Origin: Azoarcus sp. DD4
GTDB taxonomy: Bacteria > Pseudomonadota > Gammaproteobacteria > Burkholderiales > Rhodocyclaceae
NCBI RefSeq assembly: GCF_006496635.1
Contig: NZ_CP022958.1
Location: 5,336,078 to 5,400,077, forward strand
Direction of reading: 5' to 3'
DNA length: 64,000 nucleotides
Shown: in pieces, positions 1-6,649 of the stretch
Numbering within the stretch: the stretch's first letter is position 1
Layout of the letters: each line of letters opens with the position of its first letter
Made by a program: the position numbers and the translations under genes
The notes under the pieces: model-generated
The model's input: only the letters and a program-made list of their open reading frames with translations
Database searches by the model: none
Told to the model about the DNA's origin: nothing

Positions 1-202
1 AGAAAGTGCATTCGCCGCGGGAAAAATCGACCGTCGGAAAGCCGCCCTCGCCCGTCACCACGATGCCTGTGGGACAGGCGGCGACGCAGGCGTCGCAGCG
101 GCTGCAACGGGCGAGGAAGTCCGCTTCGGCCAGCGCCCAGGGCGGGCGCAGGGCCGGTGCAACGGCGCGGACACGACCGCGCAACAAGCCCCGGCGCAAC
201 AT
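1..202 (-). CDS. napF: NapF-type ferredoxin, 5' part only
   Basis: Partial gene running off the left edge; the 67 visible codons start at ATG 202. The N-terminus MLRRGLLRGR and the stretch RPPWALAEADFLARC match NapF, an accessory iron-sulfur protein of periplasmic nitrate reductase. The first 4Fe-4S motif is visible (CSRCDACVAACP), followed by GGFPTVDFSRGECTF, which begins the second cluster region. NapF is a cytoplasmic protein linked to maturation of the NapA catalytic subunit. The rest of a nap operon presumably lies to the left of the window. An Fnr-type box sits about 75 bp upstream, so anaerobic or NO-responsive control is likely. The family call is firm; the missing C-terminus cannot be judged. 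Confidence 0.88.
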   Translation of the reverse strand, partial: MLRRGLLRGRVRAVAPALRPPWALAEADFLARCSRCDACVAACPTGIVVTGEGGFPTVDFSRGECTF

Positions 203-275
203 CGAAACGGATTCCACAACTTTTCCCCGCATTGGTAACGGGGTCTATTGGGCGCCCTCACCGCCAGGGCCGTCA

Positions 276-289
276 TTGACCTCAGTCAA
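276..289 (-). promoter_or_regulatory. Fnr/Anr/Dnr-type box upstream of napF
   Basis: The 14-bp sequence TTGACCTCAGTCAA is a perfect inverted repeat (TTGAC-N4-GTCAA), close to the Fnr/Anr/Dnr consensus TTGAT-N4-ATCAA. Its centre is at 282.5. A -10-like CAATAG on the minus strand at about 245-250 would put the transcription start near 240, which places the box near the classical -41.5 activator position. The site lies between narL and napF and reads towards napF. Confidence 0.6.
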
Positions 290-326
290 GACGAGAATGG
301 CTCTCATCGAAGGCAGGGCACGCGAC

Positions 327-980
327 TCAGGCCGGGGCGCGCAGATGCTCCACCGCCCACACCGCGGCCTCCACCCGCGAGCGCACCGCCAGCTTGCGCA
401 GGATGTGCTTGACGTGGACCTTGACGGTGCCTTCGGCAATATCGAGCTCGCGACCGATGAGCTTGTTCGACAGACCGCCCGCGATGTGCTCGAGGATGCG
501 CAGCTCCTGCTCGGTTAGGCCGGCCGCTTCCACCGAACGCGGCCGGCTCTCGCCCCGCAGTGCAACCGCCATCAGGTGGGTGAGTTGCTCGGAGATCACG
601 ATGCGACCGGCAGCCGCCTCGCGCAGCGCAGCGACCATCGCTTCCGGCTCCATGTCCTTGAGCAGGTAGCCGTCGGCGCCGGCGCGCAGTGCGGCAACGA
701 GGTCTTCGCCATGATCGGACACGGTGACCATGACCACCCGGGTGTCGAGCTGGGCCGCACGCACGCCGCGCAGCACATCCAGGCCACTCATGTCCTTCAT
801 GTTGAGGTCAAGCAGCAGCAGGTCGGGCGCCAGCCGCAGCGCCAGCGCCAGCCCCTCGACGCCACCGGCCGCCTCGCCGACCAGCCGGAAGGACGGGATG
901 GTCGCCAACAGCTGGGCCAGCCCTTTGCGGAACAGCGGGTGGTCGTCGACCAGGACAACGCGCTGGATCTCCTCGCTCAC
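327..980 (-). CDS. narL: Nitrate/nitrite response regulator NarL
   Basis: A 217-residue two-component response regulator. The receiver domain (about residues 6-122) has the acidic pocket VDDHP, the phospho-acceptor D58 in LLLLDLN and the lysine in YLLKDM. A LuxR/GerE helix-turn-helix follows at about 150-212 (LTEQELRILEHIAGGLSNKLIGRELDI, then EGTVKVHVKHIL). The partner is the NarX-like kinase encoded 145 bp upstream on the same strand, so NarX to NarL phosphotransfer in response to nitrate or nitrite is expected, with targets among the nap and denitrification genes. NarP is the closest alternative name. Length and order match narXL pairs. Confidence 0.9.
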   Translation of the reverse strand: MSEEIQRVVLVDDHPLFRKGLAQLLATIPSFRLVGEAAGGVEGLALALRLAPDLLLLDLNMKDMSGLDVLRGVRAAQLDTRVVMVTVSDHGEDLVAALRAGADGYLLKDMEPEAMVAALREAAAGRIVISEQLTHLMAVALRGESRPRSVEAAGLTEQELRILEHIAGGLSNKLIGRELDIAEGTVKVHVKHILRKLAVRSRVEAAVWAVEHLRAPA

Positions 981-1010
981 TTGACGACCCTCCTGTCGCT
1001 ACGCGCCGCA

Positions 1011-1062
1011 GGGCTGGCTTTGCACAGCCAGCCCGTTGCGCAGGCGTGGAGCAGTGCTCCAC
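1011..1062 (-). repeat. Two perfect inverted repeats between narX and narL
   Basis: Arms at 1011-1019 and 1026-1034 (GGGCTGGCT / AGCCAGCCC) make a 9-bp stem with a 6-nt loop. A second palindrome, GTGGAGCA-G-TGCTCCAC, spans 1046-1062. There is no T-tract, so they are not obvious terminators. They could be mRNA-processing or stabilising hairpins that set the narX/narL ratio. Confidence 0.45.
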
Positions 1063-1125
1063 GAAACCCCTGCTCCACCCCCGCGGGAGTGCGCGCGCCG
1101 CCTTCGGGCGGCCGGGCGGCGGCGC

Positions 1126-3054
1126 TCATGCGCCTCCCCCGGCAAGACTCGCAACGGCGTCGGCCGCCAGCGCGTGGGCCGGCCGCGGCTGGGCCTGGAA
1201 GCTCAGCGCGACGCGGGTGCCGCCAGCGCTGCCGGCACCGATCTCGAGTTCGCCGCCGAGGCTGCGCGCACGCTCGCGCATGATGGTCATGCCGTGGTGG
1301 TTGCGCGCATCGCCCGGTACCGCAGCAAGACCGACGCCGTTATCCTCGATCACAACGCTGACGCGGTGGCCGGGATCGCAGCTGAGGCTGACGGTGGCCT
1401 GGGTGGCGGCGGCATGGCGCACCATGTTCGACAGGGCTTCGCGGACAATGTGCAGCACATGCACCTCCTGGTTGGGGCCGAGCGGACAGTCGGCCAGTCG
1501 GGTTTCGAGCCGGACGGCGACCCCGCCCTTGCCGGCGTATTCGTCCACCGCCGCACGCAGCAGGTCGGGGAAGTCGCCGCTCATCTGCAGACGGAAGGAC
1601 ACCAGCAGTTCGCGCAGCTGGCGGTAGGCAGCGTTGATGCCGGCGCGCAGATCGGCGAGGATGGTGTCGGCCTCGCCGCGCCGCGACGGATCGCCCAGCA
1701 CCGGCTGCAGCAGTGCGACCTGGATCTTCATGTAGGACAGGGCCTGGGCGAGCGAATCGTGCAGTTCGCGGGCGATCACCGAGCGCTCCTCCTGCAGCGC
1801 CAGCAGGCGCTCCTGCTCGGTGCGGCGGGCGGTGCCGAGCGCCATCGCGATGTGACGCGACAACGCTTCCACCAGCTGGCGCTGCCAGTCCTCCAGCCGG
1901 CGCCCCACCGGCAGCGCGAAACGCAACATGCCGTAGTGGTTGTCGCTGTCGCGTAGGGGTACCCGCAGCACTTCGTGATCGCCCTCGCGCTGGTAACTCC
2001 AGGGCACGGCGTGGGCCCGGCAGTGCTCGCAGGCGAGCGCGCCGGCGCCGCCGGCCAGCCGTTCCGGGCAGGGGCCGAGGCTGGAGGCGAGCACCGTGGC
2101 CGGCCCGTCGTGACGCGGCTCGATGCAGGCCAGACTGCCGCTCAAGCCCATCACCTGTTCGATGTCGCGCAGCGTCTCGGTATAGGCTTCGGTGGCCGCC
2201 GGTGCGTTGTAGAGCCGCGCGATCGCGTGGTAGAGCACTTCCAGCGAGCGGTTGCTGCGCTGCAGTTCGGCCGTCTTGGCCTCGACCCGCGCTTCGAGAT
2301 CGCGATAGAGCTTGGAGAGCTCGCTCGCCATCAGGTTGAAGGCAGCGCCGACGCGGCCCAGTTCGTTGCGCCCGGTATGCGCCAGACGCACTGCGAAGTC
2401 GCCGCTGCCGATACGGCTGGCGGCGTCGAGCAGATTGCCGAGCGGCCGGTGCACCAGCCGGTGCAGCAGCACCAGCGCGACGCCGACCACGATCAGGGTG
2501 ACGACGATGGCCACCGCCAGGATACGGCGCAGCTCGCCGATGCGCGTTTCGGTATCGTGCTCCAGCACCGCCACCAGCGTGTTGAGCTGCTCGACGAAGT
2601 TGTCCACGTCGGTCAGCAACTGCTCCACCTGCTCCGCCGTCGGCGGCACGCCGGCCTCGCCCAGCGCCTGCAGGCCGGGCTTGAGACTGAGCTTCCAGCT
2701 GGCCTCGACGCCGCGGTAGGTTGCCGCGAACACGCCGTCGGGTTCGCGTTCCAGCACCCGCTGCAGCTCGGTGTGGGTGAAATGGCTGTCGAACTGCGCG
2801 ATCGCGTCGCGCACCCGGGGCCCCGGCACGCGGCCATTGATCGCCTCCGCCGCCGCCAGGCTGGCGACGCGGTGAGTCAGCCGGCGCAGGCTGCCGGCAA
2901 CGTTGATCGCGCTCGCGCTGCCCTGTACCGTTTCCGCCACCACCACCGACAGGCTCATGCCAGCCAGTCCGATCGCCGTCACCGCCAGCATCGCCAGGCC
3001 CACCAACAGCAGGATGGAGCGCCGGGCGAGCGCATCCGTAAGTCGCTTGCGCAT
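1126..3054 (-). CDS. narX: Nitrate/nitrite sensor histidine kinase NarX
   Basis: Inner-membrane sensor kinase, 642 aa from ATG 3054, chosen because it has a GGAG-like ribosome site just upstream; an in-frame ATG at 3090 lacks one. Order of parts: TM1 near residues 13-36; periplasmic domain with the P-box (INVAGSLRRLTHR) that binds nitrate; TM2 near 176-200; HAMP; a central region with a cysteine cluster (ACEHCRAHAVPW) as in NarX; and a HisKA_3-type dimerisation box with phospho-acceptor H432 (ARELHDSLAQ). A HATPase_c domain with N- and G-boxes (EALSNMVRHA, DNGVGL) ends the protein. It phosphorylates NarL. A NarL-like palindrome lies in its upstream region. Confidence 0.92.
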   Translation of the reverse strand: MRKRLTDALARRSILLLVGLAMLAVTAIGLAGMSLSVVVAETVQGSASAINVAGSLRRLTHRVASLAAAEAINGRVPGPRVRDAIAQFDSHFTHTELQRVLEREPDGVFAATYRGVEASWKLSLKPGLQALGEAGVPPTAEQVEQLLTDVDNFVEQLNTLVAVLEHDTETRIGELRRILAVAIVVTLIVVGVALVLLHRLVHRPLGNLLDAASRIGSGDFAVRLAHTGRNELGRVGAAFNLMASELSKLYRDLEARVEAKTAELQRSNRSLEVLYHAIARLYNAPAATEAYTETLRDIEQVMGLSGSLACIEPRHDGPATVLASSLGPCPERLAGGAGALACEHCRAHAVPWSYQREGDHEVLRVPLRDSDNHYGMLRFALPVGRRLEDWQRQLVEALSRHIAMALGTARRTEQERLLALQEERSVIARELHDSLAQALSYMKIQVALLQPVLGDPSRRGEADTILADLRAGINAAYRQLRELLVSFRLQMSGDFPDLLRAAVDEYAGKGGVAVRLETRLADCPLGPNQEVHVLHIVREALSNMVRHAAATQATVSLSCDPGHRVSVVIEDNGVGLAAVPGDARNHHGMTIMRERARSLGGELEIGAGSAGGTRVALSFQAQPRPAHALAADAVASLAGGGA

Positions 3055-3193
3055 GTGCGCTCTCCGTCGCCGACCGGCGCTGGACGCCACGGTCGGAATG
3101 TAGACATACCTCGTTCGGGCGGCGGCGCCCCGTCAGGCGACCACCGTCCAGATCTCTGACTATAGTAAACAGCGATTTAACCCGTTCCGCTTA

Positions 3194-3209
3194 TACCTCC
3201 AAGGAGGTA
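3194..3209. promoter_or_regulatory. NarL-type 7-2-7 palindrome
   Basis: TACCTCC-AA-GGAGGTA is a perfect inverted repeat of two heptamers spaced by 2 bp, the arrangement bound by NarL. It departs from the TACYNMT heptamer only at the last base. It lies between the divergent narX (start 3054) and the Crp/Fnr gene (start 3310). A TATAGT hexamer at 3161-3166 could serve as a -10. Autoregulation of narX and/or nitrate control of the regulator is inferred. Confidence 0.55.
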
Positions 3210-3309
3210 TCCGGGTGCAAACCGGCCGGATTTCCGCTTATTCATTCCGATTGCAACGCGATCTACACTGAGTTCGTCACCACGCAACCGCGCGTGCATC
3301 GGGAGACGG

Positions 3310-4005
3310 ATGATGACCGACGAGACAAGCACCTTGCTGCAGGACAGCCTCAAGACGATCGCCCCCTTCGACCTGCTCGACGATGCCCAGCGCCGTCAGT
3401 TGCTGGAGCACGGCCGTTGCCTGCGCATGGCGCGCGGCGAGATCCTGCGGCAACCGGGACAGCAGCCCGACTGCGCGTTCGTGGTCCTCGACGGCGAGGT
3501 CAAGCGTTTCCTGCTGTCGGCCTCCGGTACCGAAATGGTCATCCAGCTGGTCGGCGCGGGCGACAGCTTCGGCGAGGACGTCGCCCTGCTGGAGCGCGAG
3601 CCGCTGGTCACGACGCAGGCGATCCGCGACAGCCGGCTGCTGCAGCTGCGCGGCGTCGACCTGCGCGGCGCGATGGCGAGCTGTCCGGCCTTTGCCGCCG
3701 CGCTCGGCACGCGGCTGGCGGCGACGATGTACGCGCTGCTCGAGAACCTGCAGCAGTGCTTTCAGCGCAACAGCGTGCAGCGCGTCGCACACTATCTCAC
3801 CCGGCTCGCACCGGCCAGCGCCGAACACTGCGAAATCCGCCTGGAAACCGACAAGCAGACCATCGCCGCCCAGCTCAACCTGACGCCCGAGACCCTGTCG
3901 CGGGTTCTGTCGCGCCTCACCCGCGACGGCATGATAAGGCCGCAGGGGCGCCGCGGTCTGGTGCTGGACAAGCTGTCCCAGCTGCGCAGCTGCGCCGCCG
4001 GCTGA
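3310..4005 (+). CDS. Crp/Fnr-family transcription regulator (Dnr-like)
   Basis: A 231-residue protein with an N-terminal cyclic-nucleotide-type beta-roll (about 20-140; GEVKRFLLSASGTEMVIQLVGAGDSFGEDVAL), the long dimerisation helix, and a C-terminal winged HTH with recognition helix in IAAQLNLTPETLSRVLSRL. The N-terminal cysteine cluster of oxygen-sensing Fnr is absent, so it is not a 4Fe-4S Fnr. That and the narXL neighbourhood point to a Dnr/NnrR-like (NO or haem) regulator or a related branch. GGAG at 3301-3304 supports ATG 3310; a second ATG follows at 3313. It is divergent from narX with a NarL-type palindrome between them. Its effector cannot be read from sequence. Confidence 0.8.
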   Translation: MMTDETSTLLQDSLKTIAPFDLLDDAQRRQLLEHGRCLRMARGEILRQPGQQPDCAFVVLDGEVKRFLLSASGTEMVIQLVGAGDSFGEDVALLEREPLVTTQAIRDSRLLQLRGVDLRGAMASCPAFAAALGTRLAATMYALLENLQQCFQRNSVQRVAHYLTRLAPASAEHCEIRLETDKQTIAAQLNLTPETLSRVLSRLTRDGMIRPQGRRGLVLDKLSQLRSCAAG

Positions 4006-4010
4006 GGCCT

Positions 4011-5435
4011 TCAAGCCGCCAGCGGGCGCACCGCGGCGGCATGCGCCGGCGTCGTCAGCCAGCGCGCGAACATGCGGTAGGTATCGAGATCGAAACTGCG
4101 CGGCGCGGCAGCAATCTCCGCCAGCGCCGCCTCGTCGTCGGTGCTGCCGAGATAGCACCAGCGATCGAACAGGTGGTGGGCGGTCAGTCCGCTCGCACCG
4201 TGGCGCTCGACGGCCACCGCCGGGCCGGGCCACGGCCAGGGTTTGAGGCGGGCCGCCGCCAGCGCGCCAAGCAGGCGCGCATCGTGCTGGGCAGGGGTCT
4301 CGCGGCCATCGCACACGCCGGCGCAACGCTTGGCGCGATGGGCGGAACAGGCCCCCTGGGTGCCCGATTCCAGGCCCAGGCGACGCGGACACAGCTGGTA
4401 CAGCAGGGCGAATTCGCGCAGCAGGTTTTCCTGCTCCTTGCGGCTGCGGAAAATGCCGTACAGGGCATCCCAGTCCTGTGGATCGGTGCCCTGCACGATC
4501 ACCCGCTCGAGGATGGGCGGCCGCTTGCGGTTGGGGATGTAACGCAGCGCGAAGGCGGCCTCGCCTGCATGCTGGATGCGGTTGTGGCTCGGCCGCCGCG
4601 TCCGCAGCAGCTCGGCTTCGAGCAGTTGCGCGCCGAGCTCGCCAGCGGTTTCCAGCCATTCGACCCGCTTCACCTGGCGCACGAGATCCGCCTCCTTGCC
4701 GCCGCGCGCCGCCGCGGCGAACTGCTCCATCACCCGGGCGCGCAGGCTGGCGGCACGGGCGACGTAGAGCGGCCGTTCGCTGCCGCCGGCCGGCGCTTCA
4801 CCCTCGGCGAAATACAGATAGACACCGGGCGCGTCCGGCAGGCCTTCGATCGCCCCCTCCGGCAAACCGGGCGGGCGCGACGGCGCCTTCATCGCCCGCT
4901 CGACCGCACGCGTCAGCGTGGCCGCCGGAAAGGCATCGGCGACGAGGCGGGCAAACTGCCACAGCACCTCGGTGTCGCCCATCGCGCGGTGGCGGGCGCT
5001 GCAGACCAGGCCGTGGCGTTCGATCAGCGCATCGAGGCCGTGGCGGTGGTGATCCGGATAGAGTGCGCGCGACAGCTTCACCGTGCATAGCACCGGGGCG
5101 TCGAATTCGCGCCCGAGCGCCGCATAGGCATTCTTCATGAAGCCGTAGTCGAAGCGGGCGTTGTGGGCGACGAACACGCAGTCGTCGAGCAGGGCCGCCA
5201 CGGTGTCGGCCAGCGCAGCGAAATCCGGCGCGGCGGCCACCATCTCGTCGGTGATGCCGGTCACGGTCTGGATGGTAGGTGGAATCGGCACGCCGGGATT
5301 GACCAGGCTCTCCCAACGCTGCACCAGTTCGCCGCCTTCGACCCGCAGGATGGCGATCTCGGTGATGCGGTCGCGCAACGGATGCGCACCGGTGGTCTCG
5401 AGATCGATGAGGGCGAAACGCGCCGGCAGCGACAT
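4011..5435 (-). CDS. DnaQ-like 3'-5' exonuclease fused to a GIY-YIG (UvrC/Cho-type) nuclease domain
   Basis: A 474-aa two-domain protein. Residues 1-170 form a DEDDh exonuclease: LIDLETTG (metal ligands D and E), FVAHNARFDYGF, and HRAMGDTEVLW for the final His-Asp. After a linker, a GIY-YIG module begins near residue 205 (LPDAPGVYLYF, then LYVARAASLRARV), as in the UvrC N-terminus and Cho. The C-terminal part has a cysteine-bearing segment (GACSAHRAKRCAGVC) also seen in these fusions. Such proteins are often annotated as PolIII epsilon-like; a role in DNA repair or proofreading is inferred. ATG 5435 starts 2 bp past the upstream methyltransferase stop, so the two are probably co-transcribed. 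Confidence 0.85.
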   Translation of the reverse strand: MSLPARFALIDLETTGAHPLRDRITEIAILRVEGGELVQRWESLVNPGVPIPPTIQTVTGITDEMVAAAPDFAALADTVAALLDDCVFVAHNARFDYGFMKNAYAALGREFDAPVLCTVKLSRALYPDHHRHGLDALIERHGLVCSARHRAMGDTEVLWQFARLVADAFPAATLTRAVERAMKAPSRPPGLPEGAIEGLPDAPGVYLYFAEGEAPAGGSERPLYVARAASLRARVMEQFAAAARGGKEADLVRQVKRVEWLETAGELGAQLLEAELLRTRRPSHNRIQHAGEAAFALRYIPNRKRPPILERVIVQGTDPQDWDALYGIFRSRKEQENLLREFALLYQLCPRRLGLESGTQGACSAHRAKRCAGVCDGRETPAQHDARLLGALAAARLKPWPWPGPAVAVERHGASGLTAHHLFDRWCYLGSTDDEAALAEIAAAPRSFDLDTYRMFARWLTTPAHAAAVRPLAA

Positions 5436-5437
5436 CT

Positions 5438-6205
5438 TCAGGCCGGCTGCGGTTTGCGCCCGACGTACTCGCGGAACACGCCCAGCGTCACCATGCAGCG
5501 CACGTCCTCGAAACCGGCGCGGCGCATCGCGTCCATCACGCGCTCCGGCTCGACCGAGGCCTGGATGGTGTCCCAGTAATATTCCCATAGCATGGAAATG
5601 TCGGGCGTGCAGCGCGCCAGGCGGGCCAGCACCGGCACCACCGCGCGGATGTAGCAGCGCATCGCCATCCGGCCGAGGGCGCTGCGCGGCCGGGTGATTT
5701 CCATGATGCAGGCAGTGCCGCCCGCACGGAGCACCCTCAGATACTCGCCGAAGGCGAGATCGAGGTCGGCGACGTGACGCAGCGCATAGCCCATCGACAC
5801 GAAGTCGACATGCGCGGCCGGCAGCGGAATGGACTCTGCATAGGCCTCTATCGTTTCCACGTCCAGCTTCTTGCGTAGTTCCTCCAGCATGCCGGGCGAC
5901 GGATCCAGCGCGACCAGCCGGCCGCGCGCGCCGACGATGCGGTGCGCCTCGCGCGCCACCAGCCCTGTGCCGGCGGCGACGTCCAGCACCGTCATGCCGG
6001 TGGCCAGTCCGCTGCGCTGCAGGGCATAGCGCCGGTACCACGGACCGGTGCCAAAGGCGGTGATCTGCTCGGCGCGGTCATAGCCGGAGGCGGCGCGGTC
6101 GAACAGCGCACGGGTGGTGCTGCGACGCTCGTCCTCGCTGGAAAAGTAGCGGCGCAACTGCGGGTCGGTCTGCAGCGGACTGGCGCTGGAAGCAGGTTCG
6201 GTCAT
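5438..6205 (-). CDS. UbiE/COQ5-family SAM-dependent methyltransferase
   Basis: A 255-aa class I methyltransferase. Motif I is VLDVAAGTGLVAREA, with the acidic motif II in LVALDPSPGMLEEL. Residues MGYALRHVADLDLAFGEYLRVLRAGG and MEITRPRS resemble motifs II and III of UbiE/MenG, which C-methylate quinone precursors. The C-terminus (YYWDTIQASVEPERVMDAMRRAGFEDVR) also fits. The N-terminal extension to residue 40 and the location away from the ubiquinone genes suggest a paralogue rather than the housekeeping ubiE, so the substrate is uncertain. It lies directly upstream of the exonuclease gene. Confidence 0.75.
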   Translation of the reverse strand: MTEPASSASPLQTDPQLRRYFSSEDERRSTTRALFDRAASGYDRAEQITAFGTGPWYRRYALQRSGLATGMTVLDVAAGTGLVAREAHRIVGARGRLVALDPSPGMLEELRKKLDVETIEAYAESIPLPAAHVDFVSMGYALRHVADLDLAFGEYLRVLRAGGTACIMEITRPRSALGRMAMRCYIRAVVPVLARLARCTPDISMLWEYYWDTIQASVEPERVMDAMRRAGFEDVRCMVTLGVFREYVGRKPQPA

Positions 6206-6259
6206 CTTGATGTTGGCCAGGAGGGGCAGCGAAAGCCGGCGGACATCCGGTGCTGCATT

Positions 6260-6298
6260 GAAAACCGGCGCCGGGCCTTGAGCGTGCCCGGCGCCGGT
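6260..6298 (-). terminator. Intrinsic terminator after the DUF3460 gene
   Basis: Arms 6264-6276 and 6286-6298 are perfectly complementary over 13 bp (ACCGGCGCCGGGC / GCCCGGCGCCGGT) with a 9-nt loop. On the minus strand the stem is followed by TTTT. It lies about 40 bp beyond the stop of the 63-aa gene and ahead of the methyltransferase gene. Confidence 0.7.
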
Positions 6299-6337
6299 GG
6301 TGGCGGCAACTGCGCGGCGCGATGCCGCCCAGCCGGC

Positions 6338-6529
6338 TCAGTGGGTGTTGATGTCGTAGTAGTAAGGCTTGACCGGCACGCGCGAAGCCTGCTTCTGTTG
6401 CTGGTCTTCCAGCGTCTGCGGCTTGTCCCACCACAGGGCGCGACCCTTCTTCTGTTCCACGGCTTCCTGCGGATGCTTCTCCATCCACTCGCGCATGAAC
6501 TTGGTGTGTTCGGATTCGTACATGGCCAT
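6338..6529 (-). CDS. DUF3460 family small protein
   Basis: A 63-aa soluble, charged protein (MAMYESEHTKFMREWMEKHPQ..., then GRALWWDKPQTLEDQ) of the DUF3460 family, which is typical of Betaproteobacteria and has no known function. The ATG at 6529 follows AGGGAG about 10 bp upstream; a second ATG at 6523 would also work. A TAGAAT -10-like hexamer lies about 30 bp upstream of the ribosome site. A strong hairpin terminator follows, so it appears to be a single-gene unit just downstream of spoT. Confidence 0.85.
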   Translation of the reverse strand: MAMYESEHTKFMREWMEKHPQEAVEQKKGRALWWDKPQTLEDQQQKQASRVPVKPYYYDINTH

Positions 6530-6649
6530 GCTTGGATTCTCCCTCGAAAACGTGTGGATTCTACCAGCCCGCGGACGCGTCGATGCGCGCGGCGCTGCAT
6601 ATGACGTCATTGCATGAAATTACATTGGCATTACGCGACAAGATAGGCG

